This document shows positions 1 through 5,299 of a stretch of DNA of 5,671 nucleotides, in pieces. The notes beneath the pieces were generated by a model. It saw only the letters and a program-made list of their open reading frames with translations. It was not told the DNA's origin and made no database searches. A program made the position numbers and the translations under genes. The stretch comes from Acidimicrobiia bacterium (GTDB lineage Bacteria; Actinomycetota; Acidimicrobiia; Spongiisociales; ZC4RG35): positions 1-5,671 of the forward strand of contig JAUXMQ010000093.1 of NCBI GenBank assembly GCA_030623125.1, read 5' to 3'. How positions within the stretch are numbered: the stretch's first letter is position 1; each line of letters opens with the position of its first letter.

Positions 1-1128
1 CCCCGTCTAGGATTGCCCAGTTGGGACGACATCCAGTTTGTGACGGCGCAGTTGGCGAGACTGCCCCAGCTAGACGACGTTCCCGTCTCAACCGAGGTTG
101 TCATCGGTCCCAACGCCGACCGCCCGTTGACCCTGGGTATCCCGCTGTTTGTGTCTGATATGAGTTTCGGCTCGTTGTCCTTCGAGGCCAAGGTCGCGAT
201 GTCGAAAGGCGCCGAACTGGCCGGCACAGGGATCTGCTCGGGAGAGGGTGGGATGCTCCCCGAAGAGCAGGAGGCCAACTCGCGGTACTTCTACGAATAT
301 GCATCCGGAAAGTTCGGGTTCAGCTTCGACAAAGTCGCCAAGACCCAAGCCTTCCACTTCAAGCTCGGACAAGGTGCCAAGACCGGCACTGGGGGACATC
401 TCCCCGGTCGAAAGGTGACGCCGGAGATAGCCGCCGTCAGGGGTCTCCAACCGGGGGAGGATGCCATCTCGCCGAGCCGGTTCGAAGACTTCGAGAATGA
501 ACATGACTTTCGCCGGTTTGCCGAGGAGGTCAGGGTGAAGACAGACGGAATCCCGATCGGCGTCAAGATGTCAGCACAGCATATTGAGGACGACATGGAT
601 GCCGCTCTCCGGATCGGCGTCGATTACATCATCTTGGACGGACGTGGTGGTGGAACAGGTGCGGCCCCGGTCTTGTTTCGGGACAACATCTCGGTGCCCA
701 CGATCCCCGCCCTGGCGAGGGCCCGACGCCATCTCGAGGTCCGAGGACGCGACGACGTCACACTCATCGTGACCGGTGGTCTGCGCACCCCCGCCGATTT
801 TGCCAAAGCCATGGCTCTCGGCGCTGATGCCGTCGCTGTTGCCAACTCGGCAATGCAGGCGATTGGCTGTTTGGGTATGCGTGCCTGTGCAACCAACAAC
901 TGTCCGGTTGGAATCGCCACACAGCGCCCCCACTTACGGGCGCGTTTGCCGGTGGAGGAAGCCGCCGAGCGACTCAATCGCTTCTTCAGGGCAAGTACGG
1001 AGCTCATGTCGGTGCTGGCGAGGGCATGTGGGCACGCTCGACTCGATCAACTGTGCATTGACGACCTGACAACCTTCGACCAGGAGATGGCTGCCCTCAC
1101 CAACATCGCCTACGGCGGAGTTGGTTAA
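1..1128 (+). CDS. FMN-binding glutamate synthase-family protein (5' partial)
   Basis: This is the synthase (FMN/[3Fe-4S]) domain of the GltB type, as a stand-alone protein without the glutamine amidotransferase domain in the visible part. In GltB this domain makes glutamate from 2-oxoglutarate and ammonia on a TIM barrel in the cytoplasm. The frame is open to the window edge (P-R-L-G precede the TTG at 13), and the similarity is already running at PSWDD, so the gene almost certainly starts outside the window. Numbering from that TTG codon, visible motifs are SGEGG (76-80), GQGAKTGTGG (119-128), KMSAQH (185-190), the flavin-phosphate loop DGRGGGTG (209-216), TGGLRTPADF (254-263) and the cluster cysteines C286, C292 and C297 in the C-x5-C-x4-C spacing of glutamate synthase. 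The C-terminus looks natural. Family certainty is high. The substrate is unknown, since relatives include N-methylglutamate synthase subunits, and no GltD-like reductase is in the window. The stop lies 3 bp from the convergent permease stop. Confidence 0.9.
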   Translation, partial: PRLGLPSWDDIQFVTAQLARLPQLDDVPVSTEVVIGPNADRPLTLGIPLFVSDMSFGSLSFEAKVAMSKGAELAGTGICSGEGGMLPEEQEANSRYFYEYASGKFGFSFDKVAKTQAFHFKLGQGAKTGTGGHLPGRKVTPEIAAVRGLQPGEDAISPSRFEDFENEHDFRRFAEEVRVKTDGIPIGVKMSAQHIEDDMDAALRIGVDYIILDGRGGGTGAAPVLFRDNISVPTIPALARARRHLEVRGRDDVTLIVTGGLRTPADFAKAMALGADAVAVANSAMQAIGCLGMRACATNNCPVGIATQRPHLRARLPVEEAAERLNRFFRASTELMSVLARACGHARLDQLCIDDLTTFDQEMAALTNIAYGGVG

Positions 1129-1131
1129 ACC

Positions 1132-2328
1132 TCAGATTCGAAGCGCCTCCGTTGGGCTCAACTTCGCGGCGCGTAGCGCCGGGTAGAGGCCGGCAATGGC
1201 GCCAATGGCAAGGGCCGCAACCAGTCCGCCTACGACAGCGACGATTGGAACAAGAGTGTCCCAGCCCTGGTACAAGGCCCAGGCAGCTGTGACCCCTGCT
1301 CCAAGTAGCACTCCTGCCAAGCCACCACTTCCGGCCAGAAGAATCGACTCGCCAAGAAACTGGTAGGCGATGTGTCGTCGGGTCGCCCCCAGGGCTCGCC
1401 TCAGCCCGATCTCGGAGCGCCGCTCCAGGACGCTGATGACCATGACATTGGCTATGCCCACGCCTCCTACAAGCAGCGCGACGGCGCCAAGCCCGAGGAA
1501 TAGAGCAGTCAGAGTGTCATCAGCGGCTTCCTGAGCCTCGAGAGTGTCGGTCGGCCTCGTCACATTCACCTGATCGGGGAATTCGGGGTTCACCGTTGGT
1601 GGGAGGACATTGGCCACGGCTACGACGTCCTCCGGCTGGGTGCGCACGTAGATCGTCGTGGGAGGGTCATCGCTGTCAAGCAAAGACTCGGCGATCTCCA
1701 CTCCGATGAGAGCAGATCGATCGAGGTTGGGATGAAGGGCTAGCGAATCGAGAATGCCAACCACGACGAACCACTCTTCACTGAGCCAGACCATTGGGGA
1801 GGCCACGAGCGACTCAATACCGAGACGCTCAGCGGTAACAGAACCAAGTACTACCGCGGGAAATCTCCCCGAGGCATCGTTGAGGAAGACGCCAACAGCG
1901 ACAGTTCCATTGACCGCTTCGAGCAAGTTGGGTTCGGTGGCCAACACGCCGATACCGCCGGTTTGCGCCTCCGGTATCAGGTCGGTGCGGTAGGTGTTGG
2001 CTTCGACATTGACCACATAGGCCGTCGACTCCACCGGCCCGATGCGGGCAACCATGTCGATTGATTCATCTGGCAGCATGGCGTCACCACGCCCGATGCC
2101 GGCACCGGCCTCAACGGTGAGCAGATTGGTGCCGAGACGCTCCAATTGGGCAAGCAGCTCCGACTTGGAAGACTCACTGAGTCCCAGGACCGCAACCATG
2201 GCGCCGATGCCGATCATGATCCCCAAGGCCGAGAGGGCGGCTCTCAATGGTCGGGTCCGGGCACCGATGGTGGCGGTTCGAACCAGGTCAGAGGGGTGGA
2301 GCTCGCTTCGGAGCGCTCCATTCCTCAT
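1132..2328 (-). CDS. MacB/FtsX-family ABC transporter permease
   Basis: This is the membrane subunit of a type VII ABC system, 398 residues, a usual length for this family. It shows one N-terminal membrane helix (about 28-50, rich in Gly/Ile/Ala), a large extracytoplasmic MacB_PCD-like domain (about 51-265) and three C-terminal helices (about 273-300, 325-351, 358-382). The family signature ERRSEIGLRRALGATRRHI (302-320) follows the second helix and forms the coupling region that contacts the ATPase. The C-terminus GLYPALRAAKLSPTEALR (380-397) is typical. The extracellular segment RTDLIPEAQTGG (114-125) resembles, from memory, actinobacterial members of the family. The ATG overlaps the ATPase TAA by one base (TAATG), and no Shine-Dalgarno-like sequence is evident, so translation is probably coupled. 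It should pair with the neighbouring ATPase. The ATPase is not fused as in E. coli MacB, so the arrangement is more like LolC-LolD or FtsX-FtsE. Cargo is unknown. Confidence 0.9.
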   Translation of the reverse strand: MRNGALRSELHPSDLVRTATIGARTRPLRAALSALGIMIGIGAMVAVLGLSESSKSELLAQLERLGTNLLTVEAGAGIGRGDAMLPDESIDMVARIGPVESTAYVVNVEANTYRTDLIPEAQTGGIGVLATEPNLLEAVNGTVAVGVFLNDASGRFPAVVLGSVTAERLGIESLVASPMVWLSEEWFVVVGILDSLALHPNLDRSALIGVEIAESLLDSDDPPTTIYVRTQPEDVVAVANVLPPTVNPEFPDQVNVTRPTDTLEAQEAADDTLTALFLGLGAVALLVGGVGIANVMVISVLERRSEIGLRRALGATRRHIAYQFLGESILLAGSGGLAGVLLGAGVTAAWALYQGWDTLVPIVAVVGGLVAALAIGAIAGLYPALRAAKLSPTEALRI

Positions 2329-3017
2329 TAGACGATGCTTTTCAGTTGGTCGGACTCGATGAGCCCATCCCGGAGGTGAATCTCCCGGGGCATATTCGAC
2401 GCGACGTCTAGGTCGTGGGTGACCACAATGATGGTCGATCCCTGACGGTTGAGATCGTGAAGGAGTTCGACGATTCCGGCGGATGTCTTGGAGTCGAGAT
2501 TACCAGTGGGTTCGTCGGCGAGGATGATCGACGGCCCACCCAGGATGGCGCGAGCGATGGCCACCCGTTGACTCTCGCCACCGGAGAGCTGAGTCGTGAC
2601 ATGGTCGAGCCTCTGCCCCAACCCCACGGTCTCCAGAGCCTCCGTGGCTAGCTCCTTCCGCTCGTCCAGCGACATTCCTGTGTAGAGGAGGCCGTCGGCG
2701 ACATTGTCGAGCGCCGAGTACCCGGCGAGAAGGTGGAACGACTGGAACACGAACCCGATGTGCCGTGACCGCAGCCCGGATAACTCTGCATCTGAAAGCC
2801 GAGAGATTCGATGACCGGCCACGGAAACGTCTCCACTCGTCGGCCGATCGAGCGTTCCCATCACATGGAGCATCGTTGACTTCCCCGAACCGGAAGGGCC
2901 CACGACAGCAACCAATTCCCCTGACTCCACGCTCATGGTGACGCCTGCCAGGGCCCGCACCGGAGGTGTCAAGGGGTACTCCTTGACAACGTCAATGAGG
3001 GAGAGGACTTGAGTCAT
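2328..3017 (-). CDS. ABC transporter ATP-binding protein, MacB/LolD type
   Basis: This is a complete 229-residue nucleotide-binding subunit, a normal length for LolD/FtsE/MacB-type ATPases. It acts at the cytoplasmic face as a dimer that powers the permease encoded next. All catalytic motifs are present: Walker A GPSGSGKST (40-48), Q-loop Q92 in FVFQSFHLL, signature LSGGESQ (144-150), Walker B IILADEP (164-170) with catalytic E169, D-loop GNLDS (172-176) and switch histidine H201 in VVTHDLD. The FQSFHLL segment after the Q-loop and the GNLDS D-loop are characteristic of this family. The start ATG overlaps the adaptor stop (ATGA, 4 nt) and has no evident ribosome site of its own, which suggests coupling to the adaptor. 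Family assignment is very secure. The exact substrate class cannot be read from the ATPase. Confidence 0.95.
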   Translation of the reverse strand: MTQVLSLIDVVKEYPLTPPVRALAGVTMSVESGELVAVVGPSGSGKSTMLHVMGTLDRPTSGDVSVAGHRISRLSDAELSGLRSRHIGFVFQSFHLLAGYSALDNVADGLLYTGMSLDERKELATEALETVGLGQRLDHVTTQLSGGESQRVAIARAILGGPSIILADEPTGNLDSKTSAGIVELLHDLNRQGSTIIVVTHDLDVASNMPREIHLRDGLIESDQLKSIV

Positions 3018-4576
3018 GGAACGACCACGACATCGCCAACCTGGACGTTGCCCGTGATCTCAACCCAACCATCTGCAAAGAATCCCGGATCCACTGAAAC
3101 AAGAGTCGTCCCGGTGCCGTCGACCAGTTCGACCGCGTAACCGCCTTCCGCAAGGGCGAGTAGAGCCGAGACTGGAACGGCGAGTACGTTTTCGACAGCC
3201 TCGGAAACGGCCCTGACGTCAACCGGAGCCTGATCGAGGCCCTCCGCCACAGACAGATCGTCGAGCGCTATTTCCACAGCGAAGGTGGCCGGGTTGCCCG
3301 GTCCGCCTCCAGTAGCGACACTCGAGACGAACGTAACGGTGCCAACCGTTTCTGAGCGGTCGGGCATGACGATCACCACATTCGACCCCACACTCAGAAG
3401 GCCCTGGTCCTCGGCCGGAAGGTCGAGCCGCACAATCGTCTCGACGTCGGCAGCGCTAATCACCGGACTTGTCGGCCCAACGGCTGCACCCACGTCGGCG
3501 AGGACCTCCCCAATCCGAAGGTCGCCATCGTTGAACACGACGGATCCGACGGGCAGACGCCCGTCCTTGCCGTGTCCCTCTTCGCTGGTCCACGCCGACA
3601 CGGCTGTTGCGGTATCGATGTCGTACACGCCGTCGAACATTCCAGGGCTGTAACCGAGATCCATCAGGGCCTGCTCGAGTTGGCGTACATCCGGCCCGTA
3701 CAGGAATGCACCACCGCTGGTGATGAGAATCGGCGTGCCCGAGCTCACGTTCGCGCCAACTGCGGATTGCAGGGACACCACTTGGGCAGGGAGGGAGGCG
3801 AAGATGATGTCGCCGACCGAGATGCGTCCAGTCTCTTCGACACCCAGGCTTTCCTGCCATCGATCGACCATCGACTCTGTGACTGATGTGAATTCGTCGT
3901 CAATAGTCACTGTCCCGTCCGGATCAAACCCGAGGTTGACAAGGGCTTGTTCCAACTGCTGCACGTCCGTCCCCTCAACACCGTTACGCAGCGTTCGGTA
4001 CATCGGAAGATCCCCCTCCAGGGCAACGGTTGGGATCTCGTCGACCCGTGAGATGACATCTCCACTCTCGATGATGGTCCCGGCAGCCGGCAGCCAGGTG
4101 AGGACACCGGTGCGACCAGCCGGGATCGTCACATTGGTGTCGCCCAGCCCGAAGTCTCGGTATGCGGGTATCGCGCCGTTCACCAGCAGTATTGGGGCGT
4201 CGTTGATTGCGAAGAGGGCTTCGCCTGAGGTCACAAGTGTTCCGGCTTCGGGGAGCCAGGTGACGGTGCCGGCTATGCCTGCGGTGAACTCCCCAGCGAC
4301 AGGCCGACCAAGAGTTGCGTCATAGATGGTTTCGTCAGTCAGATCGGTGCGAGTGACTTCGGCAGTATTGGTGGCCTGTGCGACGGGTGCAGGGCTTCCA
4401 TCGTTACCGATCGCGAAAATGATGGCTGCTACACCGGTGAAGGCCACTGCGACCACTCCGCCCCAGAGCCGCCACTTTCGACGGCTTTGGATCACCTCCG
4501 TTGGCGCGTCGGCTGCTTTCTTGTCAACACCATCGCTCTGATTCGTGCCACTCGTCGAGGGATCAGTCTTTGTCAT
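3014..4576 (-). CDS. HlyD/MacA-like adaptor with two peptidoglycan-binding domains
   Basis: This is a 520-residue membrane-anchored extracytoplasmic adaptor for the ABC complex encoded downstream. The start at 4576 is chosen because GGAGAG stands 3 nt upstream and the upstream gene ends at 4602. The frame stays open to 4783, but only inside the lipoprotein gene. Layout: charged cytoplasmic tail (1-35), one membrane helix (about 36-56), two copies of a WLP hairpin module (103-142 and 157-196), a first PG_binding_1-like domain (about 197-260, DVQQLEQALVNLGF at 204-217), another hairpin (about 272-288), a second PG-binding domain (about 293-350, DVRQLEQALMDLGY at 296-309), a hairpin (about 361-376) and a HlyD-type beta-barrel and C-terminal region (about 380-520). 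No lipobox is seen. The PG-binding domains probably touch the cell wall, but binding is inferred from family alone. The second copy ends oddly (WTSEEGHGKDG) where a W-Q pair is usual, so it may be degenerate. Confidence 0.85.
   Translation of the reverse strand: MTKTDPSTSGTNQSDGVDKKAADAPTEVIQSRRKWRLWGGVVAVAFTGVAAIIFAIGNDGSPAPVAQATNTAEVTRTDLTDETIYDATLGRPVAGEFTAGIAGTVTWLPEAGTLVTSGEALFAINDAPILLVNGAIPAYRDFGLGDTNVTIPAGRTGVLTWLPAAGTIIESGDVISRVDEIPTVALEGDLPMYRTLRNGVEGTDVQQLEQALVNLGFDPDGTVTIDDEFTSVTESMVDRWQESLGVEETGRISVGDIIFASLPAQVVSLQSAVGANVSSGTPILITSGGAFLYGPDVRQLEQALMDLGYSPGMFDGVYDIDTATAVSAWTSEEGHGKDGRLPVGSVVFNDGDLRIGEVLADVGAAVGPTSPVISAADVETIVRLDLPAEDQGLLSVGSNVVIVMPDRSETVGTVTFVSSVATGGGPGNPATFAVEIALDDLSVAEGLDQAPVDVRAVSEAVENVLAVPVSALLALAEGGYAVELVDGTGTTLVSVDPGFFADGWVEITGNVQVGDVVVVP
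3527..3988 (-). repeat. Two peptidoglycan-binding-like domains within the adaptor
   Basis: Residues about 197-260 and 293-350 both show G-x-D-V-x-Q-L-E-Q-A-L-x-x-L-G-(F/Y), then a D-x-x-(T/Y) loop and a closing G-R-(I/L)-x-V-G-(D/S)-(I/V)-(I/V)-F segment. The first keeps the family's R-W-Q-E; the second has A-W-T-S instead. Confidence 0.75.
3989..4270 (-). repeat. Duplicated WLP hairpin module within the adaptor
   Basis: Residues 103-142 (bases 4270-4151) and 157-196 (bases 4108-3989) align without gaps at a 54-residue offset, with about 15 of 40 identical. Shared positions include G-x-x-T-W-L-P-x-A-G-T, S-G, a later P, G and P-x-Y-R. The second copy runs straight into a peptidoglycan-binding domain and the first does not. 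Confidence 0.75.
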
Positions 4577-4579
4577 GGT

Positions 4580-4585
4580 CTCTCC
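4580..4585 (-). promoter_or_regulatory. Ribosome binding site of the adaptor gene
   Basis: On the minus strand GGAGAG is followed by ACC and the ATG at 4576, so the GGAG core is 5 nt from the start. It lies in the 25-bp gap after the lipoprotein stop. It decides the adaptor start against the longer open frame reaching 4783. Confidence 0.7.
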
Positions 4586-4601
4586 ATCGCGTTTGTCCCA
4601 G

Positions 4602-5195
4602 TTAGCCGTTGCCGCCGCCAAATTCTCCGCCTCCGGGACCGAAGCCGCCTTCAAAAATGCCCTGACACTCCTCTGCGGCTTCCTGGAAGGCCGGGTCCTG
4701 GGGGTTGATGTCACCGAACAGGCCACCACGACCGCCGGTGCCGGGCCCGAAGCCACCGGAGAAATCGGGGTCGGGCATCTCAATGCCCTGATCCCTCATA
4801 CAGGTGGCGAACTCGAGGAAGTTGTCCTGGAACTCACTCTGGTCGAAGTTCCGGAAGTTGTTCTGAATGAGACCCTCGATGAGCGATCCGCATTCTTCGA
4901 AAGCTGCTTGGAGAGTGCCCTGGTCGGCGCCGAGCTGGCCGGGCCCACCACCACCGAATATCCGGAGATTCCCGCTTTGGTCTAACTGGGGGTCGGGGAA
5001 TTCTGGGACACCGTTATCACGCATGCATTGGGCAAACGCCAACAGCGCTTCTTCTGCGTCACCATCGCGTTGATCTTCGGATGACGGCGGGACGGTGGTT
5101 CCGGCGTCTTCCAGGGTCGCAACCTCACCGTCTGAGTTTGTGCCACACGCGGCGAGCACGAGCGCCAGCACAGAGAGAATTGTCATCTGCCTCAT
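4602..5195 (-). CDS. Putative lipoprotein with two CMR-motif repeats
   Basis: This is a 197-residue exported lipoprotein of unknown function, first gene of the ABC operon. The N-terminus is a short lipoprotein signal: MRQ, a hydrophobic run and lipobox LAAC with C17 as the lipidated residue. An acidic Ser/Thr/Pro linker (about 19-48) follows. The mature part is an internal duplication: FAQCMRDNG...FPDP (54-69) with C102 in FEEC, then FATCMRDQG...MPDP (129-143) with C177 in AEEC. Both copies have Cys-x44-Cys and the two are offset by exactly 75 residues. Glycine-rich stretches follow the motifs (81-89, 147-161, 183-197), and the protein ends in Gly/Asn. The start at 5195 is preferred because AGGA lies 7 nt upstream and gives a compact signal peptide; a TTG at 5228 would add 11 residues ahead of it. 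Similar CMR-motif lipoproteins next to actinobacterial MacB-like transporters are known to me only as hypothetical proteins. It could be a substrate, partner or sensor of the transporter. Confidence 0.75.
   Translation of the reverse strand: MRQMTILSVLALVLAACGTNSDGEVATLEDAGTTVPPSSEDQRDGDAEEALLAFAQCMRDNGVPEFPDPQLDQSGNLRIFGGGGPGQLGADQGTLQAAFEECGSLIEGLIQNNFRNFDQSEFQDNFLEFATCMRDQGIEMPDPDFSGGFGPGTGGRGGLFGDINPQDPAFQEAAEECQGIFEGGFGPGGGEFGGGNG
4662..5045 (-). repeat. Two CMR repeats within the lipoprotein
   Basis: Repeat 1 covers residues 51-103 (bases 5045-4887) and repeat 2 covers residues 126-178 (bases 4820-4662). Shared positions include F-A-x-C-M-R-D-x-G, P-D-P and the later E-E-C. The first cysteines (57, 132) and second cysteines (102, 177) are each 75 residues apart. 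The middle parts differ, so this is an old duplication seen at protein level. Confidence 0.8.
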
Positions 5196-5202
5196 TTTCC
5201 AA

Positions 5203-5206
5203 TCCT
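5203..5206 (-). promoter_or_regulatory. Ribosome binding site of the lipoprotein gene
   Basis: On the minus strand AGGA stands 7 nt before the ATG at 5195. This spacing favours 5195 over the TTG at 5228, and over the second Met codon three codons later, as the translation start. Confidence 0.65.
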
Positions 5207-5228
5207 GCGTGAAGGAACAGCCAGTCAA

Positions 5229-5243
5229 GTTTGGCTGCCAAAC
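5229..5243. promoter_or_regulatory. Perfect 15-nt dyad, candidate operator
   Basis: The sequence gtttggc-t-gccaaac has 7-bp arms around a single central base and sits 33 bp upstream of the lipoprotein start, in the only non-coding stretch of the window. Symmetry breaks immediately outside the arms. The 1-nt centre makes an RNA hairpin or terminator less likely than a protein-binding site for a dimeric repressor, but no regulator gene is in the window and I recognise no specific family site. Confidence 0.45.
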
Positions 5244-5251
5244 AACAGGAA

Positions 5252-5278
5252 ACTGTAAAGAACCCAGGAAGTTCCCAA
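5252..5278 (-). promoter_or_regulatory. Weak candidate promoter of the lipoprotein-ABC operon
   Basis: On the minus strand TTGGGA (5278-5273) and TACAGT (5257-5252) are separated by 15 nt. Each matches 4 of 6 consensus positions and the spacing is shorter than ideal. If real, transcription would start just before or within the dyad at 5243-5229, a usual place for a repressor site. This is a low-confidence reading because such partial matches occur by chance. Confidence 0.2.
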
Positions 5279-5299
5279 GTTGGTTGGTCTGGAGTCTGT

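Larger units (their letters stand above)
5196..5299. other. Intergenic region upstream of the ABC operon
   Basis: These 104 bp between the LLM stop and the lipoprotein start are the only sizeable gap in the window. They hold the dyad, the weak promoter candidate and the lipoprotein ribosome site. I see no convincing rho-independent terminator for the LLM gene: a short ggaa-g-ttcc palindrome at 5267-5275 is too weak and has no T run. The region is visibly richer in A/T than the flanking genes. Confidence 0.8.

Noticed and set aside
13..15. TTG at 13 as the true start of the glutamate-synthase-like gene
   Set aside because: The frame is open to base 1 and the conserved domain is already under way, so the codon is more likely an internal leucine.
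88..504. Minus-strand open frame of 138 codons inside the glutamate-synthase-like gene
   Set aside because: The plus strand encodes clear FMN/Fe-S domain motifs throughout, and the antisense product resembles nothing.
1167..1181. GC hairpin (6-bp stem, 3-nt loop) as a rho-independent terminator
   Set aside because: It falls in the conserved P-A-L-R-A-A codons of the permease and has no run of T on either side, so codon use explains it.
3720..4325. Plus-strand open frame of 201 codons opposite the adaptor
   Set aside because: It is a Ser/Thr/Pro/Arg-rich shadow of a well-supported gene, with no recognisable domain.
4577..4783. N-terminal extension of the adaptor frame to 4783 (69 more residues)
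   Set aside because: It lies almost wholly in another frame of the lipoprotein gene, looks like Arg/Pro/Ser-rich out-of-frame translation, and the good ribosome site at 4580-4585 marks the start at 4576.
4545..4985. Plus-strand open frame of 146 codons opposite the lipoprotein
   Set aside because: It is antisense to the signal-peptide-bearing repeat protein, and its composition mirrors codon bias of the sense gene.
5196..5228. Upstream TTG start of the lipoprotein at 5228
   Set aside because: It would put 11 polar residues before a standard lipoprotein signal and ignore the AGGA 7 nt before the ATG at 5195.
5260..5276. Short inverted repeats (gaac/gttc and ggaa-g-ttcc) as an LLM gene terminator
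   Set aside because: Stems of only 4 bp without a T tract are expected by chance.
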